From the NCBI RefSeq assembly GCF_013359905.1, contig NZ_JABMCC010000104.1, forward strand, positions 124,001-188,000: 64,000 nt of DNA, read 5' to 3'. Both the position numbers and the translations under genes were made by a program. Below, piece after piece: positions 54,598-63,595 of this stretch (within the stretch, counting starts at the first letter, position 1; each line of letters opens with the position of its first letter). Source of the stretch: Paenibacillus taichungensis. Its GTDB lineage: Bacteria > Bacillota > Bacilli > Paenibacillales > Paenibacillaceae. The notes beneath the pieces are model-generated. The model saw nothing but the letters and a program-made list of their open reading frames with translations, searched no databases and had not been told where the DNA came from.

Positions 54598-54883
54598 TCG
54601 TTACACCTCTGTATATTCATTTAGATAAGTCCATTTCATAATTGCTTTCACTTGGCTTCAATCAAGACTAGTTTTCCGTATATCAATCATGATTATGAAA
54701 TGAATTTTTTAAAAAGCAATCGGTCCGTTGCTCTTCTTCTCCATACCCTGTAGTTTACACGTTAGTCAAGCAAAACAAAAGGGGATCGGGCGTTACTTTC
54801 CTGCATTTGTCCACAAATGTCCCGGATCGTTGTGTTTAAAGCGTTAACGAATCATACAGACCTTATACCGCAATCATGACACT

Positions 54884-55028
54884 CTAAGGAATTGTAACGA
54901 ACTTCAGCCCTGCTATTCCGGCTAGATTTAGCGAAAAAATACAGATAGCGGGCATATAAATCGCCTACGGTTCGTTAGAATATCGGAAGCTTGAAATTAC
55001 AGGCAATAGGACTTGTAGGGGTCCTTAG
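54884..55028. repeat. Folded palindromic element C
   Basis: Ends are CTAAGGA (54884-54890) and TCCTTAG (55022-55028). Nested inside are AACGAAC (54897-54903) with GTTCGTT (54970-54976), and CCTGCTAT with ATAGCGGG. Sequence is unrelated to elements A and B. A single copy in the window; nested inverted repeats suggest an interspersed palindromic unit. Confidence 0.5.
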
Positions 55029-55063
55029 ACCTCAACTAATTAAGCATTTTGCTACCCTATAAC

Positions 55064-55117
55064 AAAAAAGGGCCATCCCTGTCATGATCCATCATGACTT
55101 GCAGGACAGCACCTTTT
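55064..55117 (-). terminator. Terminator of the SulP gene
   Basis: On the minus strand an inner stem GTCATGA-TGGA-TCATGAC is flanked by imperfect pairing and ends in CCCTTTTTT, 46 bases past the stop codon. Confidence 0.75.
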
Positions 55118-55163
55118 ATCATCTATCAATGTTACTCATTTGGATTCAGCTATAGCTATTAAA

Positions 55164-56615
55164 TTACGAACTGTGCCCTTGCACCGTGGCAAATCCACTT
55201 TTTTCAAGCAAACGAGAGCTTTCCTCGTTCAGTCCGCGCAGATGTACCGTTTTGCCTAGCTTGGCATATTTGAATTTAACTTTACCAATGGCAACAACCG
55301 CCGTGTTATCCCAAATATGTGAGCCACCAAAATCAATTGTGATTTCCTGCGGATCAGCCTCAGCATTGAACTCATCGACGAAGCGGGAAGATGAACCAAA
55401 GAAGAATGGTCCGTGGACACGGTACACCTTCTGCCCCTGCTCCTCATTTGCCTGCACACGAATCTTGGTCTGTTTCCAACCAAAATGAAGCACACTAAGC
55501 ACAACGCCGACCATTACACCAATAGACAGATCGTGGGTATACACTACAATAGCAACTGTGACTACCATAACAAAGGCTTCCGCACGTGGCACACGCGCAA
55601 TGTTCTTGATGGAACTCCAGTCAAACGTACCGATGCACACCATAAACATCACACCTACGAGCGCGCCCATTGGCACCTCTTTCACCACACCGCTAAGCAA
55701 TAACAACAATATGGCCAGAAAAGCGCCAGCCGTAAATGTGGATAATCGACCTCGACCACCAGATTTCACATTAATAACCGACTGTCCAATCATCGCGCAG
55801 CCACCCATGCCGCCGAAAAGGCCATTAACAAAGTTGGCAATCCCCTGACCACGTACTTCACGGTTTTTGCTGCTCTTGGTCTCGGTCATTTCATCCACAA
55901 TCGTTGCAGTCAGCAAAGATTCCAGCAAACCTACCAGAGCCATCGTGAACGAATAAGGCAGAAGGATCATTAGCGTATTGAGAGACCAGTCGATATTCGG
56001 CAGATGGAACATAGGCAGGGTACTCGTGAGATTCCCCATATCCCCTACCGTTTTGACATCCAGATGTAATAGCGCCGTAATGATCGTCATGATTACAATA
56101 GCAATCAGTGGAGCCGGAACGCTTTTGAAAAAACGTGGCAAAATATAAATGATCGCCAGCGTACCCGCTACCATCGCATACATAATCCAGTTCGCGCCCG
56201 TAAAATGGGTAAGCTGAGCCATAAAGATGAGAATCGCCAGTGCGTTCACAAACCCGGTCAATACGGAATGAGGCACAAATGTAATAAACCGACCCACCTT
56301 GAAAATCCCCAGAATAAACTGAATAATACCTGTCAGAATTGTAGCGGCAAACAGATATTCCACGCCATAATCCTTGACGAGTCCCACCATCAGTACCGCC
56401 ATAGCACCCGTTGCTGCCGAAATCATGCCCGGTCTTCCGCCTGCAATCGAGATCACGATGGCAATCGTAATTGAAGCGTACAATCCGACCATCGGATCGA
56501 CACCTGCAATGATCGAGAAGGCAATGGCTTCCGGAATAAGCGCCAGCGCTACCGTAATACCTGCCAGCACATCTCCGCGAATGTTACCAAACCATTGTTG
56601 TTTTAAAGTATTCAT
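55164..56615 (-). CDS. SulP-family anion transporter with STAS domain
   Basis: Membrane transporter of 483 residues that would move sulfate, bicarbonate or another inorganic anion. Family features: [21 protein letters not shown] at the N terminus, 11-12 helices, [16 protein letters not shown] segment, [25 protein letters not shown] in the second half, and a C-terminal STAS domain ([19 protein letters not shown] ... [14 protein letters not shown]). The ATG at 56615 follows AGGAGG (at 19 bases) and AAAGGA (four bases), so spacing is unusual; the second site is probably used. A long leader lies upstream. The nearest known relatives include B. subtilis YvdB/YbaR. Confidence 0.92.
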   Translation of the reverse strand: MNTLKQQWFGNIRGDVLAGITVALALIPEAIAFSIIAGVDPMVGLYASITIAIVISIAGGRPGMISAATGAMAVLMVGLVKDYGVEYLFAATILTGIIQFILGIFKVGRFITFVPHSVLTGFVNALAILIFMAQLTHFTGANWIMYAMVAGTLAIIYILPRFFKSVPAPLIAIVIMTIITALLHLDVKTVGDMGNLTSTLPMFHLPNIDWSLNTLMILLPYSFTMALVGLLESLLTATIVDEMTETKSSKNREVRGQGIANFVNGLFGGMGGCAMIGQSVINVKSGGRGRLSTFTAGAFLAILLLLLSGVVKEVPMGALVGVMFMVCIGTFDWSSIKNIARVPRAEAFVMVVTVAIVVYTHDLSIGVMVGVVLSVLHFGWKQTKIRVQANEEQGQKVYRVHGPFFFGSSSRFVDEFNAEADPQEITIDFGGSHIWDNTAVVAIGKVKFKYAKLGKTVHLRGLNEESSRLLEKSGFATVQGHSS

Positions 56616-57104
56616 ATCGTCCTTTGCCGGTCCTCCTACGTATTTAAACTCAAATTTGTCTTATCACCTGAACGGCAATGGAATGGTTCGTCACTGACCA
56701 ACTACAACAGACAACACAAAACAGCGGAATACCCTCCGCAAAAATTCGTCTATATAAGTTAAATTACATGTTGGATTAACCATGATATTGGATAAGGCAT
56801 CCGATATCATGTCCGTACATGTCTCGTCCGTTCCAGTGTGTACCTCTTATTTCCACTCCAACATTCAGGTATCTTGCTTTTGAGAAATCGTGAATCAATC
56901 ATGATGTCTCTAGGTTTTCCCCTCTCAGAAAAACCGGGTCCGTTAATGTACTGACCTATTATTATAGTCATAGTAAGCGATATGTACTAATACAAATAAA
57001 CTGAAAAAACAGAAGCATATCTCGTATTATCTTAATATTGCGTTATTTTCCTCCAACATACTCTCTTCTTAAACAAACTATACTCATAAAAATCTGTTGC
57101 GACT
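56616..57104 (-). promoter_or_regulatory. Long leader region of the SulP gene with stem-loops
   Basis: 489 bp without a gene. A minus-strand TATAAT is present at 56969-56974, which would give a leader of about 340 bases. In it are GGTTTT/AAAACC flanking CTGAGAGGGG (near 56912-56935), and a strong stem CATGATATCGGAT/ATCCAATATCATG (56781-56811). No T-run follows the stem. It could be a cis-regulatory RNA; I cannot match it to a known riboswitch. Confidence 0.4.
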
Positions 57105-57284
57105 CTATCCTTTAGCCCGACCGTTTTTATTTAATAAATATCTTACCAGATAAAACATAGCCAAAATTCCTGTAATTGCTAGACAAACAAATATGGCATT
57201 CATGGTTATGGTCCGAGCAATTACGTAATATGTAAAAATTCCAGTTAAAAACGATGAAATCAAGTTACTGATCATCTTTTTCAA
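57105..57284 (-). CDS. Small membrane protein (59 residues)
   Basis: Open frame from TTG at 57284 (or ATG at 57275) to a stop at 57105. Two membrane helices are predicted (LISSFLTGIFTYYVIA; NAIFVCLAITGILAMFYLV), with a basic C terminus (NKNGRAKG). GGGAGAGG lies about six bases before the TTG, which favours it over the ATG, 14 bases away. It lies between the ABC1-kinase terminator and the SulP leader. No family recognised. Confidence 0.6.
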   Translation of the reverse strand: MKKMISNLISSFLTGIFTYYVIARTITMNAIFVCLAITGILAMFYLVRYLLNKNGRAKG

Positions 57285-57313
57285 ACAAGCCTCTCCCTTT
57301 CACAAATAAAAAT

Positions 57314-57352
57314 AACCCGCAAAGATCCTTTTAAAAAAGTCTCTTTACGGGT
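57314..57352 (-). terminator. Intrinsic terminator of the phasin/ABC1-kinase unit
   Basis: On the minus strand ACCCGTAAAGA pairs with TCTTTGCGGGT, followed by TATTTTTATTT. It lies 13 bases past the stop codon of the kinase gene. Confidence 0.85.
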
Positions 57353-57364
57353 CTTGTTGTTATA

Positions 57365-59035
57365 CTAAAATCTCCCCGATTTAAATATCGAATAGAGTAG
57401 GAAGGCCACCATCAGAATAGCTACCAGAAAACCGATCTCAATGACCGGAATATCCCACAGCATGGTTGACTGGTGACTAATCGAAGAACCGATGATCAAT
57501 CCAACCATAATGATACAAAATGCGAGCAGTACAATACTGAAAGACAGCCGATTACTGATCTGGTCCATTCTGCGCATGAGCGCGTCCAGTTCAGGGACAC
57601 TGATCTCCAGTCTCAGCTTACCTTTGCTAATAATGGAAGACAATTGCCTTAACTGCCCAGGCAGACCCATGACACTTTCGGCCATATCCGCAGCACTGCG
57701 GAACAGACGATTCTTAATCCTCCCAGGATTGAAACGTTCCTTGATCAGCTTTCGACCAAAGGGTTCTGCCATATCCACGATACTCAAGGAAGGATCAAGA
57801 TGTTCGATAACACCTTCCATCGTGAGCAGTGATTTCCCTAACAGCAGAATATCGGCAGGCATCACAACCCGATGACGCTGAGCCACGCCGAACAGATCAT
57901 TCAATGCTTGACCCACGCTGATTTTGGAAAAGGGAATATCGTAGTATTTGCTGCGCAGCTTGTCCAGATCGCTATGAAGCCCTCGCAGATCCATATCATC
58001 CGGCATCATGCCCAGCTTCTCAATCGCCCGGATCATGCTATCCGTATCTTTGCGCATCAAACCAATAATCAGCGAAGCCAGATGCTGTTTCATCTCATCA
58101 CTCAGACTGCCTACCATGCCAAAATCGATAAAGGCAAGCCTGCCATCCTTCAGAACCATCAGATTGCCCGGGTGTGGATCGGCATGAAAGAACCCATGAA
58201 TGAAAATCTGATTCAACAACGAATCTACCAGTCGCTGTGCGATGTTATTTAGATCATGCCCACGTTTAATCAACTCGTCACGGTCATTGAGCTTGATGCC
58301 TTCGATGTACTCCATCGTGAGCACACGAGAAGAAGTTTGATCCCAATAGATCACTGGTATTTTCACTTTGTTTTCCTGCTGATATTGCTGTGCAATCTTT
58401 TCCGTATTACGGCCCTCGACGGTATAATCCAGCTCGGCCATCAGTGCCTGTGCGTACTCTTCTACCATTTGCGGGATCTGATATTGCTTCACCCAATCCC
58501 AGCGTTTCTCCGCCATCGCTGTCAATTCTCGTAAAATATCCAGATCACGCTGAACGATACGCGATATGCCGGGCCGCTGAATCTTAATAGCTACGGCCTC
58601 ACCGCTTCGGAGTTTACCCAGATGCACCTGTCCAATACTAGCCGCAGCCACAGGGGTATCCTCGAACCGGGAAAAGATCTCCTCCAGCGGTGTATCCAAT
58701 TCCTGTTCCAAAATACCCCGTGCCGTCTCCGAGGAAAACGGCGGGACCTGATCCTGCAGCTTCACCAATTCCCGGATCACAGACTCAGGCAACAAGTCTG
58801 CCCTTGTGCTTGCCAATTGCCCCAGCTTAACGAAAGCCGGCCCCAGCTCCTGCAGCACGAGTCGAATGCGTTCACTTAATGTCTTGGTGGTGTGGGCTTC
58901 ACGCGACATCCACCGCCGGGGTATGGCCAGCAACTGGAACAAACCCAGCTCCTCGACCATATAACCGAAGCCATGACGCACCAGCGCCATGGCAATTTCC
59001 CGGTATCTGCCGACATGTTTGATTCGCACAGCCAT
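57365..59035 (-). CDS. ABC1/UbiB-family atypical kinase (AarF-like)
   Basis: Membrane-tethered atypical protein kinase or ATPase of 556 residues. The family hallmark KxGQ motif is in PAFVKLGQLASTRADLLP; other motifs are VAAASIGQVHLGKL (ALA-type loop variant), VAIKIQRPGI (Lys), FHADPHPGNLMVLKDGRLAFIDFG (catalytic Asp and metal Asp). Two C-terminal helices anchor it (SIVLLAFCIIMVGLIIGSSI; IGFLVAILMVAFLLYSI). UbiB proteins support isoprenoid quinone synthesis; in Gram-positive bacteria the role is unclear. Its ATG directly follows the stop of the phasin-like gene (TAGATG), so the two are translationally coupled. Confidence 0.93.
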   Translation of the reverse strand: MAVRIKHVGRYREIAMALVRHGFGYMVEELGLFQLLAIPRRWMSREAHTTKTLSERIRLVLQELGPAFVKLGQLASTRADLLPESVIRELVKLQDQVPPFSSETARGILEQELDTPLEEIFSRFEDTPVAAASIGQVHLGKLRSGEAVAIKIQRPGISRIVQRDLDILRELTAMAEKRWDWVKQYQIPQMVEEYAQALMAELDYTVEGRNTEKIAQQYQQENKVKIPVIYWDQTSSRVLTMEYIEGIKLNDRDELIKRGHDLNNIAQRLVDSLLNQIFIHGFFHADPHPGNLMVLKDGRLAFIDFGMVGSLSDEMKQHLASLIIGLMRKDTDSMIRAIEKLGMMPDDMDLRGLHSDLDKLRSKYYDIPFSKISVGQALNDLFGVAQRHRVVMPADILLLGKSLLTMEGVIEHLDPSLSIVDMAEPFGRKLIKERFNPGRIKNRLFRSAADMAESVMGLPGQLRQLSSIISKGKLRLEISVPELDALMRRMDQISNRLSFSIVLLAFCIIMVGLIIGSSISHQSTMLWDIPVIEIGFLVAILMVAFLLYSIFKSGRF

Positions 59036-59413
59036 CTACTCGATCTCGTTTCCTTTGAGAGGAGGAACTTCAAGTGGAGCTGGGGATACATCAGGTTGAA
59101 GCTGTGGTGTGTGACCCAGTTCCGCAAGCTTTTTCTCAAGCACGGCAACACGCTGTTCCAAACTGGTTACATCACTCTCGGATGGAACGCCCACTTCCTG
59201 AAGGACGCGCTTGACCTGTTCGTGAATCATTCTTTTGAACTGGCCCTGCTCTTCATCGCCCCGTTCCATCAGGCGTTCAACCAATGCTTTGGATTCACCA
59301 GGCGCCAGTTCCCCGCGCTTGACCAGATCATCCACGGTTTTCTCAATTTTCTCCTTGCTTACAACAGTAAGACCGAGCCCTAACGAGATTGCCTTTTTGA
59401 ACAAATCGCTCAT
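59036..59413 (-). CDS. Phasin-like coiled-coil protein
   Basis: Protein of 125 residues. A short hydrophobic N terminus (FKKAISLGLGLTVVSKE) is followed by KIEKTVDDLVKRGELAPGESKALVERLMERG, a pattern shared with proteins annotated as polyhydroxyalkanoate synthesis regulator phasins, then a C-terminal coiled coil (SLEQRVAVLEKKLAEL) and a Pro-rich tail. The ATG at 59413 has GAGGAGG nine bases upstream. The gene is coupled to the ABC1 kinase. No PHA synthase is near, so a lipid-surface or regulatory role is more likely; that is inferred. Confidence 0.8.
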   Translation of the reverse strand: MSDLFKKAISLGLGLTVVSKEKIEKTVDDLVKRGELAPGESKALVERLMERGDEEQGQFKRMIHEQVKRVLQEVGVPSESDVTSLEQRVAVLEKKLAELGHTPQLQPDVSPAPLEVPPLKGNEIE

Positions 59414-59485
59414 TCTTGTCATCCTCCTCTTCGTTGATCTCTATAGTATAACCCTAATCAGCTGCTCACAAAAGAAACGGTCCGG

Positions 59486-60124
59486 CTATACGTAACGCGC
59501 AGCCCATTTTCCTGCCTGCAGAATCAACTGACGATAGGTTTCATGGGCAAAAGATGGTACATGATGTCCTGGCATAAGGTAAACAATGCGTCCAAGACCA
59601 TATCTATGCGCCCATGCTGCAGGTTTCGGTCCTTCTTCGGATTGATACTCCAGCAGAACTTTCGTTTCTGCAAATGAACCGAACTCGAACTGATAAGGCT
59701 CTTCCTCCATTGTAAATCCCGAAATGCCTTCCGTCACTGGATGGCTCTCTGCCGTTACTGTGAACTCCAACGGGGCATAAGGTGGATGATGCAGGAATTT
59801 GGCACCGATCATCTGCTTCAGCTCATAACGATTTTGGAGCGAAATTCCGTTATGTATAATGACCAGTCCACCTCCATTACTAACATAGGACAATAAGCCT
59901 GCTGTCTGCTGTGGAGAGACTTTTCCCTTCCAATCATCCATGTAACAGATACACACATCAAATCCGGTTATATTTTCTTGCAGCAGCATGTTGCGATTCT
60001 CACTGCACTGCACAGTCATAGTATCGTGAAAAATCCGACTAATTTCCGCATCCACACCTTGCAGCGGATGCCAGTCCGGATGAGTATAATCACCAAGTAA
60101 CAACGCTTTTTTACGATGATCCAT
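59486..60124 (-). CDS. ThuA-like domain protein
   Basis: Cytoplasmic protein of 212 residues with a class I glutamine-amidotransferase-like fold of the ThuA family. Recognised by KALLLGDYTHPDWHPLQGVD at the N terminus, GGGLVIIHNGIS in the nucleophile-elbow region, YAPLEFTVTAESHPVTEGI, and LGRIVYLMPGHH near the C terminus. The usual catalytic Cys is absent, as in other ThuA proteins, many of which act in sugar metabolism; the substrate is unknown. The ATG at 60124 has AAAGGAG nine bases upstream. It follows the SDR gene by 35 bases and is likely co-transcribed. Confidence 0.85.
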   Translation of the reverse strand: MDHRKKALLLGDYTHPDWHPLQGVDAEISRIFHDTMTVQCSENRNMLLQENITGFDVCICYMDDWKGKVSPQQTAGLLSYVSNGGGLVIIHNGISLQNRYELKQMIGAKFLHHPPYAPLEFTVTAESHPVTEGISGFTMEEEPYQFEFGSFAETKVLLEYQSEEGPKPAAWAHRYGLGRIVYLMPGHHVPSFAHETYRQLILQAGKWAARYV

Positions 60125-60159
60125 CAATAAAAACTCCTTTCAAATTACCCATAACAGAA

Positions 60160-60882
60160 TTACCAAGGAAGGGTATCCCCCTTGTAATCTACATACGCAG
60201 GCTGATCTCCCATGAACTCCTTATGGCGATCGATGAGTGCTGTGATATATTGAGCCGATTGATCTGGTGTGAGGTCTGCATCGGTATTCAATTCCCCGCT
60301 CATATAACTCTGTACCCAGCCGGGATGTATCAGCATCACTTGCCCACCCTCATTTCTCAGACCATTGTGCACAAGGCGAGCCTGCATGTTTAACGCAGAT
60401 TTGGACATACAATAGGCAAACCATCCATCCCGGCTGCACTGTTCAATACTGCCTGCCTCCGAAGATATATCGACAATCAGCTTGTTAGTCCCTTGCAGAA
60501 GGAGGGGCAACAGGGCATGAGTCACACGCAATGTCCCCAAGGTATTTACGTTGAATACTTCTGCCATCTCCGCCATATTTAACGGTCCGCGGATATGATC
60601 CGTAATACTTCCTAGTATAGCCGCATTATTGATAAGCATATCCAAATGCTCAGTATCCAGCTTAAGTGTCTCCGTGAACAAAGCTACGGACAGATCATCC
60701 GCAATATCCAGTTCAATGACGCGTAAATGTTTTGGATAGGCATCCGTCAAAGTACGAATCCCTTGGGACTCTTCCATGTCCAACCCTGCCGCATAAACGA
60801 TATAACCTCTCTTCAGCATTTGTGCCGTCAGAGCCAACCCCAGTCCCCGGGCCGCCCCGGTTACACATACGGTTTTCATCAT
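60160..60882 (-). CDS. SDR family oxidoreductase (C-factor-like)
   Basis: NAD(P)-dependent oxidoreductase of 240 residues. The cofactor loop is TGAARGLG, with ELDIAD after beta3, INNAAILG after beta4, and the catalytic set Ser in VDISSEAGS, Tyr/Lys in YCMSKSALN. The late segment LIHPGWVQSYM matches the C-factor group (extracellular signalling in Myxococcus, otherwise oxidoreductases). The GGGAGGG site is seven bases before the ATG. Unlike the SDR at 2664-3452, its active site is complete. It is first in a two-gene unit with the ThuA-like gene. Confidence 0.88.
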   Translation of the reverse strand: MMKTVCVTGAARGLGLALTAQMLKRGYIVYAAGLDMEESQGIRTLTDAYPKHLRVIELDIADDLSVALFTETLKLDTEHLDMLINNAAILGSITDHIRGPLNMAEMAEVFNVNTLGTLRVTHALLPLLLQGTNKLIVDISSEAGSIEQCSRDGWFAYCMSKSALNMQARLVHNGLRNEGGQVMLIHPGWVQSYMSGELNTDADLTPDQSAQYITALIDRHKEFMGDQPAYVDYKGDTLPW

Positions 60883-61052
60883 GCTGTCCCTCCCTCACAA
60901 GCTTAATCTGTCTTTAATTCATTCCACATTATTATCCAAAAACCTTTAATTATGAATGGGTACAACTAACTTCACGACCAAAGTCTCAGGTGGATTCCCT
61001 TGAATCAGAGTCGTTCAGCTTATAGAAAGTGAACCGGTCACAGAGACAAAAA

Positions 61053-61088
61053 CAAAAAAAGTTCTGACCCGTATAGCGGATCAGAACC
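61053..61088 (-). terminator. Intrinsic terminator of the HemD-like gene
   Basis: On the minus strand GGTTCTGATCCG pairs with CGGGTCAGAAC, followed by TTTTTTTGTTTTTG. Confidence 0.88.
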
Positions 61089-61156
61089 GGGAACAACGAG
61101 GCATCGTAAATACGTTTTATTCAACGCATCCATATGAGTCCAGACGGGATCACATG

Positions 61157-61993
61157 TTACTGCAGAAGCTGAGCCTTGTCCGCAGATTGGGCAGCGTAAT
61201 AACGCCCCAACTCAACGATTAGTGCTCCCATCTTCTCATCCTCCGGAACTACGAGCGCCTCAATACCTTCTTCACGCATCGCGTTTGCCGTAACCCTGCC
61301 CACCGAAGCAGGCACCACGCCTTGGCGGAAGGCTTCCTGCATGGATTCGAGTTTGCCCTTTGATGCCGCATACTCAACCAAAAAACGTACTTGCGGTCCA
61401 CTTGTAAACGCGACAGCATCAACCTCATGCCGCAAAATCTCATTCAACAACTGTTCCAGTTCACCCTCTTCGGGTGGGACGTGACGATAAGGAAGCACCT
61501 GACGTACTTGAGCCCCTTGTTCCTCCAGCCAACCGACCAACTTGGGCGCAGTTTCCCCGTGCAGTTGCAACATGACCTTCTGTTCCTTAAGTTCATGCGG
61601 CGCAAATTCACGAATCAGCCCGTCTGTGCTACCATCATCATCCCGCACGAGCGGGGTCAGTTTACGTTTTCGGAGTGCATTGACTGTTTTGTACCCTCTT
61701 GCTGCAATCAAAGATTCCGATAAAACGTCCAGCAATTGATCAGCAATCTCCATATCCTCAGCCATATCAAAAATAGCGTCCAATCCCATACCCGTGGTTA
61801 ATACCGTCCAGTCTGGCGGGTCGGATATCCAGGATACGAGACCATCCCGAATATTACGATCGTCCAGAAAAACAGTTCCCTGTGCAGGTCGAACTAGTGG
61901 AATCCCGCCCATTTTCTCAACCAGCAAGGACATCTCTTTGGATTTTCGTGGTCCTGTCAATGCTACGCGTATACCTGCCAAATGTTGAGCCAT
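61157..61993 (-). CDS. Uroporphyrinogen-III synthase-like protein (HemD fold)
   Basis: Protein of 278 residues with the two-domain HemD fold: IRVALTGPRKSKEMSLLVEKMGG at the N terminus, DWTVLTTGMGLDAIF, VMLQLHGETAPKLVGWLEEQGA, YRHVPPEEGELEQLLNEI, and AVAFTSGPQVRFLVEYA close to the end. The enzyme closes hydroxymethylbilane to uroporphyrinogen III. It stands alone, away from any hem operon, as do the additional HemD-like proteins near nitrite reductase genes in other bacilli, so it may be a second copy. A GGGGGG site precedes the ATG by about seven bases. Confidence 0.85.
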   Translation of the reverse strand: MAQHLAGIRVALTGPRKSKEMSLLVEKMGGIPLVRPAQGTVFLDDRNIRDGLVSWISDPPDWTVLTTGMGLDAIFDMAEDMEIADQLLDVLSESLIAARGYKTVNALRKRKLTPLVRDDDGSTDGLIREFAPHELKEQKVMLQLHGETAPKLVGWLEEQGAQVRQVLPYRHVPPEEGELEQLLNEILRHEVDAVAFTSGPQVRFLVEYAASKGKLESMQEAFRQGVVPASVGRVTANAMREEGIEALVVPEDEKMGALIVELGRYYAAQSADKAQLLQ

Positions 61994-62122
61994 CCATGTT
62001 CCCCCCGTTAATTCAGCCGAATGTCATCAGTCTGACTACAGTATACAGGGTACTTCTATGGAGGGAAACCGAGTTTCCCCTCTTTTCAGTGGTTCATCTA
62101 TAACGATTTTTGATGGGATATA

Positions 62123-63328
62123 TCAGGAAGGCTGTAGTTCTCCACCCTGAAGTCCTTCATGTTTGTCCCCGTCGGAATTCTCTCTGTCCTGTGATGTTTT
62201 CCCTTGTTTGTCCTCTTTTGGTTGCTGCTTTTGTTTCTGGTTATCTGTTGTCCGTCGATCATTCGCACCTTTTTTGCGAGGACGAAGAAACACGAAGAGT
62301 ATGATGGGAAATAGCACCTCGAACACAATCCCGATCCATGTCCATTCACGTGTAAAGCGGAAGAGCTGAACAGCGTTTTTGAAAAACCAGAAGGCACAGA
62401 CAAATCCGATCAAAGCAACTGGCCCTGTCATGACTTTTCCCGAGACCTTCGGAATCATTCGTTTCAGTCCCCAACAGACAAAATACAGATCAAATGCGAT
62501 CTTTGTAATTAACGTAGGCAGCGTTACGGCTGCTAGCGCAAGGTCAAATCGATCAAGGAAATCACTAATTTGCAGTTGCCTTGCAAGCTCATAGGAAGGA
62601 TAAACCAGTCTGGATGCAATGGGTACTCCCACCGCCAAGATGGTTTCGATGACAATCAGCATCATGATCAGTGCTGTGATCGTAATCCCCCACATAACCG
62701 ACTTGAATCGAAAATCACTGCCTTTAATTACAAAGGGGATGGCAATCATCTCACCAAAAAAAGAAAATATGTACCAGCTTCCCCTGCCAACACCAGTAAC
62801 ATCGATGTCAAAATAGGGCATAAGATTATCCATGTTTATTTGCTGAATGAGCATAAACGGCAAAATCAATGAATTCAGCACAAACAACGTAACATAGAGC
62901 TCGGACATCCCTATTAAGGACCCCAACCCTCCCCTCACGATAAAAACAACCATAACCAAGAGGCTCAATACAATGATGGAAATCGGGGTCGTCTCCAGCA
63001 AGGTAATACTTACATAGTCACCGATTAGTCGGATATCACGGGCAAATATAAAGAGAAAAAACAGGATATACAACAGACCTGTCACACGACCCAAAAAGGG
63101 GAAACGCTCCACTAGAGATTCAAACAGATCACGATCGGGGAACCGTCGCTGAACACGGCTTAACATCCATAGTGATGCCACCATGACAAGAAACACAGGG
63201 ATATAAGATAAATAGGCGTGCTGTTCAGCATAAAAAATGGCTTGTGCATGGGGTTGCATCAACGTGCCTGTAGTTCCGAGCAGCATGATGAGCAGCACCA
63301 ACTGACGACTGGTCACTTTTTGATTCAT
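62123..63328 (-). CDS. Spore germination permease (GerAB family)
   Basis: Inner-membrane protein of 401 residues with ten predicted helices, the GerAB/YndE-type subunit of a nutrient germinant receptor in spores. Family marks are KVTSRQLVLLIMLLGTTGT, TGLLYILFFLFIFARDIR and LSGGLGSLIGMSELYV-type segment near 140-160. An unusual C-terminal tail of ~45 residues is strongly charged (RRTTDNQKQKQQPKEDKQGK and following). The ATG at 63328 has AAAGGAGG six bases upstream. It follows the small membrane gene by 45 bases, and a GerAC gene upstream completes the set; GerAA would lie outside the window. Confidence 0.92.
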   Translation of the reverse strand: MNQKVTSRQLVLLIMLLGTTGTLMQPHAQAIFYAEQHAYLSYIPVFLVMVASLWMLSRVQRRFPDRDLFESLVERFPFLGRVTGLLYILFFLFIFARDIRLIGDYVSITLLETTPISIIVLSLLVMVVFIVRGGLGSLIGMSELYVTLFVLNSLILPFMLIQQINMDNLMPYFDIDVTGVGRGSWYIFSFFGEMIAIPFVIKGSDFRFKSVMWGITITALIMMLIVIETILAVGVPIASRLVYPSYELARQLQISDFLDRFDLALAAVTLPTLITKIAFDLYFVCWGLKRMIPKVSGKVMTGPVALIGFVCAFWFFKNAVQLFRFTREWTWIGIVFEVLFPIILFVFLRPRKKGANDRRTTDNQKQKQQPKEDKQGKTSQDRENSDGDKHEGLQGGELQPS

Positions 63329-63373
63329 GGAATACCTCCTTTCTGTCTTATGCTTCAAAATTCGTTGAAAAGC

Positions 63374-63595
63374 CTAAGGTAACGGTAGCCAACGTTGAAT
63401 TAACTGGGTTAGCCAAGCCGAAATAAAGACGGTTTTGCTCAAATTAGTCACATAGAACCAAATCCCGGCGCTGATGGCGATTATTCCGTAGGATAACCAC
63501 CGATTAATGGCCGCTGCCTGCCTCACATGTTTGAAGTCCATGATGATTACGGCAATAACCATACCCAAATAAGTGAACAACAGCGGCTTAATCAT
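63374..63595 (-). CDS. Small membrane protein of the germination operon (73 residues)
   Basis: Two membrane helices (MIKPLLFTYLGMVIAVIIM; WLSYGIIAISAGIWFYVT) and a short tail. The ATG at 63595 has GAGGAGG nine bases upstream and overlaps the GerAC end by eight bases, so it is translated from the same message. Comparable small proteins (GerD-like or GerQ-like in position, not sequence) occur in some ger operons; I do not recognise the family. Confidence 0.75.
   Translation of the reverse strand: MIKPLLFTYLGMVIAVIIMDFKHVRQAAAINRWLSYGIIAISAGIWFYVTNLSKTVFISAWLTQLIQRWLPLP

Larger units (their letters stand above)
54598..55163. other. Intergenic region upstream of the helicase gene
   Basis: 566 bp without a gene. 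It contains a stem-loop near 54783-54832 (CATTTGT-CC-ACAAATG within GATC-GGG/CCCGGATC), the folded element C at 54884-55028 and the SulP terminator at 55064-55117. Long structured leaders are common upstream of cold-shock helicase genes, but no defined riboswitch is recognised. Confidence 0.5.

Noticed and set aside
56616..57000. c-di-AMP (ydaO) or magnesium (M-box) riboswitch upstream of the SulP gene
   Set aside because: The hallmark conserved blocks of these classes are not present; only generic stem-loops are visible.
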